Source: Marinobacterium mangrovicola
GTDB lineage: Bacteria; Pseudomonadota; Gammaproteobacteria; Pseudomonadales; Balneatricaceae
Direction: 5' to 3'
Assembly: GCF_004339595.1 (NCBI RefSeq)
Contig: NZ_SMFU01000010.1
Span: 186,001 to 250,000, forward strand
Length of the DNA stretch: 64,000 bases
Shown: positions 1-8,542 of the stretch, one piece after another
How positions within the stretch are numbered: the stretch's first letter is position 1
How the letters are laid out: each line of letters opens with the position of its first letter
The notes under the pieces: model-generated
Databases searched by the model: none
The model's input: the letters and a program-made list of their open reading frames with translations, nothing else
What the model was told of the DNA's origin: nothing
Made by a program: the position numbers and the translations under genes

Positions 1-125
1 TCATACTGTCAGGGAGCTGTTTACTGATCGCGACTAAACAGGCCAGATAAAAACGCCGTTCGCGTTACTACCTTTATCGACTCGCAAAGCGGCTGGATCT
101 GAGTGAACAAACCTTCGCAGCCTGA

Positions 126-1787
126 ATGGATGATGCGCATATGGATATTTTCGCCATGTTTTTCGCGGGACTCGGGCTGTTCTTTATCGGATTGCGGAGC
201 TTTGCCAGCAGTTTCAAAAGCAGTAACAGCCGCCTGTTTCATAGCCTGGTTAAACTGGCGGGGAAGCGTCGCGAGCTCACTGTGCTGATCGGCACCTTTG
301 CCGGGGCGATTACCCAGAGCGGTGTCGCCGTTGCCTTCATGATTATTTCGCTGGGTGCTGCCGGTGCGATCAACGTGCGTCGCGCCGTGCCGCTGATCGG
401 CTGGGCCAATGTCGGCACCACCGGGCTGGTGCTGCTGGCGGCCTTCGATATCTATCTGATGATCTACCTGATGCTCGGCATCGTTGGTGTCGGCTATTAC
501 CTGAAACTCTATGACAATGAGCGCTTTCGCTTTCCACTGGGGGCACTGTTGGGGCTGGCGCTGCTGTTGCTCGGGCTGGCAACGCTGAAAAGCGGCGCTT
601 CCCATCTCAACGAGGTGGCCTGGGTCAATGAGATGCTCTCCACCTCGCCGCCTTCGCTGGTACTGCTGTTTGCGGCAGCGGTGCTCTTCGGCACTATTGC
701 CCAGTCATCGGCTACCGCCGCGGCTATATCCGTGACCCTGATTCTGGCGGGGCTGTTCAATATGGATCAGGCGCTGGTGGTGCTGTTTGGCGCCAACCTG
801 GGGTCGGCGATCTGTGTTTATCTTCTGGGGCGGGGCATGACCGGTGTCGGCATGCAACTGGTGCTGATGCAGGTCTGGTCGAAGGCGCTCTCTGTGATGG
901 TGCTGCTGCCAGTGCTGATCTTCGAACTCAACAGCGATTATCCTGGGCTGGAAACGCTGGCCGCGATGCTGACCGAGGATGCCGGTCTTCAGCTGACACT
1001 GGTCTCCCTGATTATTCAGCTGGTTGGTGCGTTGATGTTGAGTTACCTGGGGGATAGCTTGATGGATATCGCAGAGAACGTGGCGCCAGAGGGGCGGGCG
1101 GAAACCATGGGCCGGCCCAAGTATCTGTTTGATCAGGCGTTGGACGATCCTGAGTCAGCTATGGATCTGTTAGGCAGGGAACAGGCCCGGCTGGTGGCGT
1201 ACTTGCCACATTATCTGGATTCACTGCGCAGTGAAGCCCAGCCCGGAGGTCTGCCAGTGCCGCAGCTGCACAGCGCCAGCTTAAGTCTGGCCGGGCATTG
1301 CCGGCGGTTTATCTCCGAGCTGACCGTGCGCACCCGCTCAGCGCCTTCGCTGGAACGCATCGCAGGCATGCAGTCCCGCAACGAAACGCTGGTGCATATG
1401 CTGGAGGGATGCCAGCAGTTGTATGCCAGTCTTGATCACCCCTTCGGTGAGCCAATGGCACAGCGGATGCGGAACAGCATCATCGAAGGGCTGCATGCAC
1501 TGTTACTGACGCTGGAGGACAGCCTTAACGATCCCGAGGATGACTGTGAAATCCTGCTGCTGATGAGCAGCGACCGCTCGGGCCTGATGGAGCAGTTTCG
1601 CAGCGATCTGCTGGATAGCGAGGCGTCACTGAGCATGGAAAGCAGGCGTGCCCTGTTTACCGCTACCACGCTGTTTGAGCGACTGGTGTGGCAGATCCAT
1701 AACTTTGCCCAGGTGCTGGTTCGTTCGGATCGACAGTTGGTGTTGGGCAGCGGGAGTGATCAGGCCTCGTTGGAGTCCACCATCTGA
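126..1787 (+). CDS. Na/Pi cotransporter family protein with PhoU-like tail
   Basis: An inner-membrane protein of the PNaS family, which moves phosphate (or related anions) with sodium. The N-terminal ~320 residues are strongly hydrophobic and contain the two inverted family repeats, seen as GAITQSGVAVAF near residue 60 and GTIAQSSATAAA near residue 193; the QS motifs are the expected substrate and sodium ligands. The last ~220 residues are soluble, helical and PhoU-like. An in-frame stop lies directly before the ATG at 126, so the gene cannot start earlier; the ATG at 141 is an alternative, and neither has a clear ribosome site. It converges on the kinase gene to its right. No phosphate-regulon partners are visible. 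The 553-residue length is normal. The family call is firm; the exact ion is unknown. Confidence 0.9.
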   Translation: MDDAHMDIFAMFFAGLGLFFIGLRSFASSFKSSNSRLFHSLVKLAGKRRELTVLIGTFAGAITQSGVAVAFMIISLGAAGAINVRRAVPLIGWANVGTTGLVLLAAFDIYLMIYLMLGIVGVGYYLKLYDNERFRFPLGALLGLALLLLGLATLKSGASHLNEVAWVNEMLSTSPPSLVLLFAAAVLFGTIAQSSATAAAISVTLILAGLFNMDQALVVLFGANLGSAICVYLLGRGMTGVGMQLVLMQVWSKALSVMVLLPVLIFELNSDYPGLETLAAMLTEDAGLQLTLVSLIIQLVGALMLSYLGDSLMDIAENVAPEGRAETMGRPKYLFDQALDDPESAMDLLGREQARLVAYLPHYLDSLRSEAQPGGLPVPQLHSASLSLAGHCRRFISELTVRTRSAPSLERIAGMQSRNETLVHMLEGCQQLYASLDHPFGEPMAQRMRNSIIEGLHALLLTLEDSLNDPEDDCEILLLMSSDRSGLMEQFRSDLLDSEASLSMESRRALFTATTLFERLVWQIHNFAQVLVRSDRQLVLGSGSDQASLESTI

Positions 1788-1819
1788 GAACGGCTAATTG
1801 AGCCGCTTGGATGAGCCGC

Positions 1820-3547
1820 TTAATTGAGACAGGTAAGCAGGTAGACGATCACCGCCGCCAGCAGTGCGCTGACGCCCTGCCAGAACTGCACCGGGTTGCG
1901 CTCGATCAGCGGTGGACGGGTGCGGTTGAGAAACGCCTGACCGGGTTTACGCAGGTCGTGGATAAACTCTGAAATCTCGTCATAGCGTTTGGCTGGATCG
2001 GGATTGAGTGCTTTTTTCAGGGTTTCATCGATCCAGGCCGGGATCTCCCGTTCGTCATCGAGGACCGAGTCGTACTGTAAACGCCGTTGTGACGCTCGAG
2101 TGCGGGCACGAGCCACCTGTGCGCCGTAGGGGAAACGTCCCGACAGCATCTGGTAGGCGATCACACCCAGGGAGTAGAGATCGGATGCGGGCGTACCCTG
2201 TTCTCCGAGGAAATACTCGGGGGCGGTGTAGAGCGCGGTGCCGAGAATATTGGGCTGCTCCTGGCCGATCAGGGTTTCATCGATACCGGCCACCCGGGTG
2301 GCGCCGAAATCGATAATCTTTACCGTGCCGCTGTTGTCGATCATCAGGTTATCGGGTTTCAGATCCTGGTGGACCATCTCCAGACGATGGAAGGCACGCA
2401 GGCCACGGGCGATCTGCTCAATAATATCGCGCACCTTTTCCAGCTCTGGTGCCGGGTTGTCGATCAGCCACTGGGCCAGGGTCTGGCCTTCGATGTACTC
2501 GGTCAGGGTGTAGAGGTAGTGTTTGGCGCCTGAGCTCTGCACTGCTTTCAGCACATGGGGGCTGTTCAGGCGCCTGGCGATCCACTCCTCCATCATGAAG
2601 CGCTCGAGATAGGCCTGGTCTTCGCTCAGGTCGATGGACGGTGTTTTCAGAATCACCTTCTCACTGCTGGCGTTATCCACCGCGAGATAAACATGGCTGC
2701 GGCTGGTGGCGTGAATCTCTCTGATGATCTGGAAACCGTCGAACTCTTCACCCGCTTCCAGGACCGGAGGCAGCGGCAGGCTGTCGACCTGCAGCGCCAG
2801 CGGGGCCTGTTCTGGCCGAGGCAGGTCATCCACGCGGACGATCTGCAGGCTCAGGTTATCGGGGCTGCCATGAGCGAACGCTTGCTGCACTATCGCCTCA
2901 GCGGCCCGGTCCAGGTTTTCCCGATGTTCGTTGATGGCGTAGAGGATAAAGGTGGCGTCCACATGCTCGTAAACACCGTCGGTGGCGAGCAGAAAGGTAT
3001 CGCCGATGGCCAGCGGCAGCGCCTCGTAATCAAGCTCTAGATAGTCGTCGATACCGAGAGCACGGCTCAGATAGCTCTCCTCCTGAGATATCCACAGACG
3101 ATGGTCCTTGGTCAGCTGCTCCAGACCGTTTTCCCGGGCACGGTAGATACGGCTGTCGCCGGCGTGAAACAGGTGGGCGGTGGTGCTTTTCAGCACCAGG
3201 GCGCTGAGCGTGCAGACATAGCCACGATCCTTGTCGTAGCGGTATTCGCTGCGCCGCGTCTGGGAATAAAGCCAGGAGTTGGTGGCCTGAATCACTCTTT
3301 CGGCAGCGGTTTTTACCGTCCAGGCATCGGAGGTGCAGAAGTAGTCATCGAGAAAGGATTTCACCGCGGCAGCGCTGGCGATCTGGCTGACATCGCTGGA
3401 ACTGATGCCATCGGCGATGGCCAGTGCAGCCCCTTTGAGCGTTAGCTGAGGCTCCTCAGGCACCATTACGCCGTGGAAGTCCTGGTTCTGTGCCTTCCGA
3501 CCCTTGTCGGAGTATTGGCCGATGCTGAGTGTCAGTTGGTTGCTCAT
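1820..3547 (-). CDS. Bifunctional PP2C phosphatase / Ser-Thr protein kinase
   Basis: A fusion of a PP2C-type phosphatase (about residues 1-240) and a eukaryote-like protein kinase (about 265-535), ending in one membrane helix near residues 555-573. Phosphatase metal-binding motifs are visible: IADGISSSD, HAGDSRIYR, LATDGVYEH and SPDNLSL. Kinase motifs are complete: VILK (lysine), HQDLKPDNLM (catalytic loop) and IIDFGA (DFG). One chain can therefore both add and remove phosphate on targets near the inner face of the membrane. It lies 77 bp behind the formate/nitrite channel gene on the same strand, so it is probably co-transcribed from the antiterminated nitrate leader. This pairing is known from nitrate assimilation loci of pseudomonads and relatives, but its substrate is not. 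All key residues are present, so both activities are likely. Confidence 0.9.
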   Translation of the reverse strand: MSNQLTLSIGQYSDKGRKAQNQDFHGVMVPEEPQLTLKGAALAIADGISSSDVSQIASAAAVKSFLDDYFCTSDAWTVKTAAERVIQATNSWLYSQTRRSEYRYDKDRGYVCTLSALVLKSTTAHLFHAGDSRIYRARENGLEQLTKDHRLWISQEESYLSRALGIDDYLELDYEALPLAIGDTFLLATDGVYEHVDATFILYAINEHRENLDRAAEAIVQQAFAHGSPDNLSLQIVRVDDLPRPEQAPLALQVDSLPLPPVLEAGEEFDGFQIIREIHATSRSHVYLAVDNASSEKVILKTPSIDLSEDQAYLERFMMEEWIARRLNSPHVLKAVQSSGAKHYLYTLTEYIEGQTLAQWLIDNPAPELEKVRDIIEQIARGLRAFHRLEMVHQDLKPDNLMIDNSGTVKIIDFGATRVAGIDETLIGQEQPNILGTALYTAPEYFLGEQGTPASDLYSLGVIAYQMLSGRFPYGAQVARARTRASQRRLQYDSVLDDEREIPAWIDETLKKALNPDPAKRYDEISEFIHDLRKPGQAFLNRTRPPLIERNPVQFWQGVSALLAAVIVYLLTCLN

Positions 3548-3577
3548 GCGCCGTTACCGGAGAGTTTTACCCGCAAA

Positions 3578-3604
3578 GCCCGGCGTCGGAGGTCCGGGCC
3601 GGGC
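3578..3604 (-). other. Intercistronic hairpin between channel and kinase genes
   Basis: A 7-bp GC-only inverted repeat (GCCCGGC and its complement GCCGGGC) with a 13-base loop lies in the 77-bp gap after the channel gene. There is no U-run, so it is more likely an mRNA stability or processing element than a terminator. Confidence 0.35.
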
Positions 3605-3624
3605 GGCTAGTACTGGCAGCAGGA

Positions 3625-4476
3625 TCAGGCAGAAGCTGAACTGGGCTTAGCGGTAGCTTGCTGGGCTGCAACTTTGCGCTTGGCGCCGGTGCGGACGTGG
3701 GTGGTATACAAGGTCAGGCCGGTGAAGGCGAGACCGCCGACCAGGTTACCCAGCGCTGTGGGGATCTCGTTCCAGATCAGGTAGTCGGCCACGGAGAAGT
3801 CACCGCCCATAATCATGGCGAACGGGAACAGGAACATGTTGACTACGGAGTGTTCGAAACCCATGAAGAAGAACAGCATGATCGGCATCCACATCGCCAG
3901 TACCTTGCCGCTGACATGGGTAGAGATCATCGCGCCGACAACGCCCATGGAAACCATCCAGTTACACAGCATGCCGCGGATAAAAATAGTGATCCAGCCA
4001 TCGGCGCCGTAGGCGGCGTAACCGACGGTACGGGATTCACCGATACCGGCCACTTTCTCGGCGATGGCGCCGCCATCGGTGTTGTAGCCCATGGTGAAGA
4101 TGTAGGACATCATCACTGCCACGGTGAAAGCACCGGCGAAGTTACCTACAAAGACCAGGCCCCAGTTGCGCAGGATCTGTGACGGGGTTACGCCGGGACG
4201 TTTGTCTAGCCAGGCCAGCGGAGTCAGCATAAAGACGCCGGTGAGCAGGTCGAAGCCCATCAGGTAAAGCATGCAGAAACCCACCGGGAACAGAATCGCA
4301 CCGATGAGGAAAACGCCGGTCTGCACCGCTACGGTGACGGCGAAAACGGCGGCCAGTGCCAGAATTGCACCGGCCATGTAGGCGCGGATCAGGGTGTCAC
4401 GGGTGGACATGTGGATCTTGGATTCGCCTGCATCGACCATCTTGGTCACAAACTCGGAAGGGATCAGGTAAGCCAT
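3625..4476 (-). CDS. Formate/nitrite transporter family channel (NirC/FocA-like)
   Basis: An inner-membrane pentameric anion channel family member, 283 residues with six predicted membrane helices. The hallmark GFEHSVVNM motif near residue 208 carries the conserved central histidine of FocA/NirC channels. Its place behind a nitrate-sensing antiterminator argues for nitrite (or nitrate) rather than formate as the substrate; this is inference. The gene is preceded by a long leader with a sigma-54 promoter and a regulated terminator, so expression should need both nitrogen control and a nitrate or nitrite signal. The kinase/phosphatase gene follows on the same strand. The C-terminal tail is short, basic and rich in Ala/Ser. 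Confidence 0.93.
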   Translation of the reverse strand: MAYLIPSEFVTKMVDAGESKIHMSTRDTLIRAYMAGAILALAAVFAVTVAVQTGVFLIGAILFPVGFCMLYLMGFDLLTGVFMLTPLAWLDKRPGVTPSQILRNWGLVFVGNFAGAFTVAVMMSYIFTMGYNTDGGAIAEKVAGIGESRTVGYAAYGADGWITIFIRGMLCNWMVSMGVVGAMISTHVSGKVLAMWMPIMLFFFMGFEHSVVNMFLFPFAMIMGGDFSVADYLIWNEIPTALGNLVGGLAFTGLTLYTTHVRTGAKRKVAAQQATAKPSSASA

Positions 4477-4540
4477 GGTTAATTGCCTCTGTTTAAGCAG
4501 TTAAGTCATCACACACGGAATCGGTTGTGCTGGAGCTTGC

Positions 4541-4593
4541 AAAAAAAAAACGCCCACCTCCCGCCTTCTGTAAAAGAGGACGGGAGGTGGACG
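4541..4593 (-). terminator. Intrinsic terminator in nitrite-channel leader
   Basis: Read on the minus strand, a 13-bp stem (arms 4581-4593 and 4551-4563, closed by one G-U wobble that would be a mismatch on the plus strand) is followed at once by ten uridines (4550-4541). The strand-specific wobble and U-run show that it works on minus-strand RNA, about 65 bp before the channel start codon. Because it lies in a leader with ANTAR-type hairpins it is read as the regulated terminator of an antitermination switch. Confidence 0.9.
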
Positions 4594-4602
4594 CCGTTGT
4601 CC
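4589..4602 (-). promoter_or_regulatory. ANTAR target hairpin P2 (hexaloop)
   Basis: On the minus strand GGAC and GUCC pair around the six-base loop AACGGC, with A at loop position 1 and G at position 4, as in known ANTAR targets. Its 3' arm shares bases 4589-4592 with the 5' arm of the terminator stem, so P2 and the terminator cannot form together. That is the expected geometry for ANTAR antitermination. Confidence 0.75.
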
Positions 4603-4625
4603 GGAAACTCTCAGCTTGTTAGTCG

Positions 4626-4641
4626 GAGCCAACTCTGACTC
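4626..4641 (-). promoter_or_regulatory. ANTAR target hairpin P1 (hexaloop)
   Basis: On the minus strand a 5-bp stem GAGUC/GGCUC (one G-U pair) closes a six-base loop AGAGUU, again with A1 and G4. It lies 23 bases upstream of hairpin P2 and just downstream of the predicted transcription start. Two such hexaloops in tandem form the binding platform for an ANTAR protein dimer. Confidence 0.72.
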
Positions 4642-4657
4642 TGATAGGTAGAGCAAA

Positions 4658-4672
4658 GCAACCTGTGTGCCA
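4658..4672 (-). promoter_or_regulatory. Sigma-54 promoter of the nitrite-channel operon
   Basis: On the minus strand TGGCAC-ACAGG-TTGC matches the -24/-12 consensus, with exactly ten bases between the GG and GC doublets. Transcription would begin near 4646, directly before hairpin P1. A single NtrC-like half-site (TGCACCAAA on the minus strand, near 4756-4764) lies upstream, but a full NtrC palindrome is not seen. Confidence 0.8.
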
Positions 4673-4769
4673 ATGTTAGAAAACGCTGCAAGAGCTGTTA
4701 ATTCAGCAGCCGCTGCGGCGGTGGGGCATCGCTTGACGGCTGGTCGTGTTTGTCTTTGGTGCAGTGCAG

Positions 4770-6086
4770 CTAATTTTTGCGCCTGTTTGGAGCCCTGGTG
4801 GCTCCTTTAGCGCCGGCTTTAACCCGCTCGACATCGGCGATCACTTTTTCGGCCACATCGATCAGGCGTTTTTTCTGTGACATGGCGCTCTGTTGCAGGG
4901 TGCGGAACGCCTGCTCCTCATCCAGCCCCTGGTACTGCATCAAAAGACCCTTGGCGCGCTCCAGCAGCTTACGTTCAGACAACGCCTGACGCGCGGCGCC
5001 CAGCTCACTGCTCATCTGTTTGAGGCTTTCCGCCTGCTGCTGCACCAGGCCGTAGAGCGAGCGTACCCAGTCTGCGCTGCCGCTGGATCCGCTGGCAGGA
5101 AGGGGCGAGTTCACATCCAGTAGCATGGTCAGAGGAGAGGACGACGGGGTTTCCAGCGATTTTTCCAGGGATGCCAGGGTCTCGCGCTGGTTTTTCAGCT
5201 CATTGCTGGCCTGCTGTACGCGCTCATCACTCAACCTCTGCAGCAGTTCAGCCAGCTCCTGCTCAAGTGTCTGCATGGCATCGATACGCCGGGTTGCCAG
5301 GTCATACCAGACCTCGCTGAAATCCGGTGGCACGCCGGCACCGGGTTCCAGGCGGGCGATCACCTGGCGCAGACGCATGAATTCATGGGTTTCCGGTCGT
5401 TCCTGCAGTGCCTTCCAGGCTTCCAGCTGAGGTTCCAGGGCGAACTCCCGGAATGTGCTGAAGCAGTGCTCCTGAGCCTCCACCAGGTTGGTCAGGCGCT
5501 CCAGATGCTCGGCCTTGAACTCGCCGGTGGCGATGCCGCTGACGGTCCAGGCGCGCTCTTGGCCGGCGTACTCCTTGCCCTGCATCAGGTTGAACATCGC
5601 CACTAGCTGACGCGTGATCTCTGGATCATCGGAGATATCGGCCGCCTCGAAAATCACCCCCAGCAGTGACTCCATCAGCCGGCTATAAGCCTGGGTGCTC
5701 TCCTGGGCGCTCAGGGCACGTTTATCCACCGCCTGGCGCAGGCCAGGCAGTGCGTCTAAGCCATGCAGGACGTGAGCAAGATTGTTGAACAGGCGTGCGC
5801 GACCGGCGAGGGGGCCCGCTTCCAGGTCGAGTTGATCCAGCCCGGCACGAAATTCGGTTTCCGCCTGACGGGAGCTGTCCAGCTGAGCCAGGCGCTGGTC
5901 GCAGAGGCGAGTGCCGCCGGATGCCAGGTACACATTGGATAGACCGCGTTCCCGCTGCAGCTCATGGATCAGATTGCTGACCTGCGTGACCTGGGTACAA
6001 CTGGCCATTAGCTGCTTCAACGATGCGATTTCTGATCGTTTGGAGGCTAGAAAAAACTCCTCGATCCTTTGCTGGCTCTGAGGCAT
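4770..6086 (-). CDS. nasR: Nitrate-sensing NIT-ANTAR antiterminator (NasR-like)
   Basis: A cytoplasmic nitrate/nitrite sensor that binds leader RNA and prevents termination. The NIT sensor domain covers roughly residues 25-280 (family motif HELQRERGLSNVYLASGG), and the C-terminal ANTAR RNA-binding domain covers about 370-430 (LLERAKGLLMQYQGLDEEQA). The ATG at 6086 was chosen because a GGAG lies six bases upstream; this gives 438 residues, while reading from 6266 would add an atypical 60-residue extension. The next gene downstream on the same strand has a leader with two ANTAR hexaloops and a terminator, so the target is almost certainly that leader. NasR of Klebsiella is the studied relative. 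Nitrate reductase genes are not in the window. Confidence 0.88.
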   Translation of the reverse strand: MPQSQQRIEEFFLASKRSEIASLKQLMASCTQVTQVSNLIHELQRERGLSNVYLASGGTRLCDQRLAQLDSSRQAETEFRAGLDQLDLEAGPLAGRARLFNNLAHVLHGLDALPGLRQAVDKRALSAQESTQAYSRLMESLLGVIFEAADISDDPEITRQLVAMFNLMQGKEYAGQERAWTVSGIATGEFKAEHLERLTNLVEAQEHCFSTFREFALEPQLEAWKALQERPETHEFMRLRQVIARLEPGAGVPPDFSEVWYDLATRRIDAMQTLEQELAELLQRLSDERVQQASNELKNQRETLASLEKSLETPSSSPLTMLLDVNSPLPASGSSGSADWVRSLYGLVQQQAESLKQMSSELGAARQALSERKLLERAKGLLMQYQGLDEEQAFRTLQQSAMSQKKRLIDVAEKVIADVERVKAGAKGATRAPNRRKN

Positions 6087-6735
6087 GCGCGGCTCCATAG
6101 ACGATTTGCTTCGGGCAATTTGGCAGAGAATGCCACCCAGGGCTAATACAACAGCCTGGGTTCTCTCATTCAAACTTATGTCAAAAGCAGGGACTGCAAA
6201 AGCTCTGTTCGGTGCAAAACGGGTGCCGGATGCAAGAGATCTGTTCAGGGAAACGGGGACGGGCACTGATCCGGCTTTACGGTTTGAGCGTTAAACTGCA
6301 TAAGAGTGTTCCGAAAGTTGCTGACCGCGCGGTCAGAGAGCAGTGGATGCAAGGTTTCGGTTCAGCCAGACGCTGTGTGGGCAGGTATCTAGCAGCTGGT
6401 GGTCAGAAACAACGTGTGAGGATCTTTCTTAAATTGTTGATAGTTAATGTATTGTTTGCAGGATTTGCTGGGACCAAAGTATTGTTGAGCTGGTAACTGT
6501 TTTCAGATTAATCTTTATTTGATCCGGATTAATTGGAACGGCTATTGCTTTCCTTCTCTAATCTGTAATAAAGATGGTTGTAACAATAAATAGGTATGTT
6601 GGTTTTGCTTTCAACGTTGTTGCCCATCCGCAACCCGCATCAGGTGTTCGCATCCTCCGCATCTCACTTGACCAGCCCGGGCTGCAGTGCATATCTTGAA
6701 GACTTGTCCGATTTTTTATAACGCTGGGTGTTACC
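6087..6735. other. Divergent intergenic region
   Basis: About 650 bp separate the antiterminator gene from the cyclic-nucleotide-binding gene. The right half (about 6420-6600) is AT-rich and should carry the promoter of the rightward pair. No convincing gene, RNA or operator was recognised; short reading frames here lack a ribosome site and any family resemblance. Confidence 0.5.
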
Positions 6736-7230
6736 TTGGATATCAATCAGGAAGTTGAACGACTTCGTCAGATTTCGATGTTTGCTAAAGTAGACATATC
6801 GAAACTGAAATTGCTGGCGTTTACGAGTCAACTGCTGACCTGTAAACCCGGTGAAGTGCTGATCAAGGTGAATGACCCTTCAGATTGTGTGTATTTGGTG
6901 ATGGATGGTGAGCTGGAGATTCTCTCCAAAACCACCTGTGGGCGTGAACAGTCCATTATCCGCCAGCGCGGTGATTTGATCGGCGAGATTGCGGTGATCT
7001 CCAAAACCCGCCGCACAGCCAGCGTCAGGGCGGTAACCGAAGCCAAGGTCCTGCGGATAGAGGCAGATGCCTTTATCGATATGATGACCAAGAACTCCGA
7101 TGTGGCGCTGGATGTGATGCGTCAGCTCAGCGACAAGCTGGCACAGGCGATTCAGACCAACGAGAGCCTGCAGGCGCGCCTTGCCGAGCTAAAGAACGAG
7201 AAGTGCAGTGAGACCGGCCATGAATGCTGA
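6736..7230 (+). CDS. Single-domain cyclic nucleotide-binding protein
   Basis: A 164-residue protein that is almost entirely one cNMP-binding beta-barrel (about residues 15-130). Family signatures are visible: CKPGEVLIKVND, YLVMDGELEIL and GDLIGEIAVISKTRRTASVRA, the last matching the phosphate-binding cassette with its GE and R(T)A elements. There is no DNA-binding domain after the barrel, only a helix with heptad-like spacing (about 130-155), so it is not a Crp-type activator but probably a regulatory adaptor. Translation appears to start at TTG 6736; the first ATG would cut into the domain. It overlaps the HD phosphohydrolase gene by 11 bp, so the two are translationally coupled. A cAMP or cGMP ligand is inferred. 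Confidence 0.8.
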   Translation: MDINQEVERLRQISMFAKVDISKLKLLAFTSQLLTCKPGEVLIKVNDPSDCVYLVMDGELEILSKTTCGREQSIIRQRGDLIGEIAVISKTRRTASVRAVTEAKVLRIEADAFIDMMTKNSDVALDVMRQLSDKLAQAIQTNESLQARLAELKNEKCSETGHEC

Positions 7231-7888
7231 ACGTTTCAAGCAGCTATGGACACGCAATGTGACTGCTTCGGGTAGCAGTGGCGATGCGCAGTGGGTCTGT
7301 GCCTATCTGGAAAAACAGTATCGTCACCCGGGGCGGCACTATCACGACTGCAGCCATATAGAAGAGTGCCTGAAGTGGCTGGATCTTTACGCGGATACAG
7401 TGGCCGATCCCGATGCAGTGGAATTGGCGATCTGGTTCCACGATGTCTGCTATCTGCCCACTCCTGTGGGGCATGAAGAGCGCAGTGCTCAGCTATTTAT
7501 TCGCATGGTCGGTAACGGCATGGCGGCAGAGCGACGCGACAAAATCGCCCGCATGATCGGCTATACCACCCACACTACGCCACCGCAGGGCGCTGAAGAG
7601 GCGTTGATGGTGGATATCGACATGGCGAGTTTTGCCCGCCCCTGGCATCAGTACCTGATCGACACCGTTCATTGCCGCCTTGAGCGCCACTGGCTTAACG
7701 ATCTGGAGTTCTGCGAGGGACAGATCGGATTTCTCGAGAAAATGCTGGCCCGTCCGAGCTTCTACTACAGCGAAGCGTTCAAGCAGCGCCATGAGCAGGA
7801 CGCCCGCACCAACATGCAGCGTATGATCGAACTGCTGCAGAAACGCCGCGTGCGCCTCAGTCACCGGGTTGCAGTAGGTCAGGGTTAA
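7220..7888 (+). CDS. HD-superfamily metal-dependent phosphohydrolase
   Basis: A 222-residue cytoplasmic protein of the predicted HD-domain phosphohydrolase family. The metal-binding histidine and aspartate occur in AIWFHDVCY (about residue 75), with further conserved histidines in YHDCSH near residue 40 and GHEERSAQLF about residue 90. Such proteins usually hydrolyse phosphate esters or nucleotides; the substrate is unknown. The ATG at 7220 is preferred over a GTG at 7208. Its start lies inside the end of the cNMP-binding gene, suggesting a two-protein unit in which nucleotide binding may control hydrolysis; that link is inference. Confidence 0.78.
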   Translation: MNAERFKQLWTRNVTASGSSGDAQWVCAYLEKQYRHPGRHYHDCSHIEECLKWLDLYADTVADPDAVELAIWFHDVCYLPTPVGHEERSAQLFIRMVGNGMAAERRDKIARMIGYTTHTTPPQGAEEALMVDIDMASFARPWHQYLIDTVHCRLERHWLNDLEFCEGQIGFLEKMLARPSFYYSEAFKQRHEQDARTNMQRMIELLQKRRVRLSHRVAVGQG

Positions 7889-8542
7889 TTCTTCCCGACA
7901 AACACTAGCAAGCAGCTGACCGGTAGGCCCGCGCTACCGGAAACACACTGCCCAGTGCTCGCTGTTTCCCGCATCTTTGTTATTCCATCACTTTTTGCTT
8001 TTTCATCGATAGCCTGTCTACGCAGCCGCGCTGGAGATACCGTTGTTTAAACCTCAACCGATTCGGGTGGAAATGAGCGCTTCGGAATCGAAATTGCAGT
8101 CATCTGGGCGCAACACTTGAGCCCGATCATGACGCTGCCCTTACAGGCTTGGTAAACCTACGCGGGCTGCTCCTGCCTGGGCTTTGGCGTTCTATCCCTG
8201 GTGGCAATGCTCCGTCGTTATCGGGTGTTGCATAAAGGGATGCAGAAAATACACTAGCAGCCCCTGGCGAGATCAAACGTCTGTTTGCGCCGGGCCGCAT
8301 CAGCGTTATCCCGGGCCAGCCCCGAGGGTTTATAAGATTATGCGAAAAAGGCTCTATCAGAGTAATCGCGAATATGCGCAGAGCCTTTATACTGAGGCAT
8401 TCCCGTGCTGTTCGTCGCTTGGCCGTTATTGGCGTCAGGCCGAGCCAAAAGTTGTTTATCCGTGTGCCAGGCCTCTCCATAGCCGGCAAAGAGGGAAAGA
8501 GCCCATGGTGTTTTCATGGGTGAGTTAATACAGGGTTTTAGT
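7889..8542. other. Intergenic region before the glycan locus
   Basis: About 650 bp without a supportable gene. A 7-bp inverted repeat CCGGTAG/CTACCGG (7920-7940) lies just after the HD gene and may help end its transcript, though no U-run follows. The rest should include the promoter of the glycosyltransferase genes; open frames here have no recognisable family. Confidence 0.45.

Noticed and set aside
1790-1826. Direct repeat of GAGCCGCTT between the Na/Pi and kinase genes
   Set aside because: Short, imperfect and at a convergent gene end; no function can be supported.
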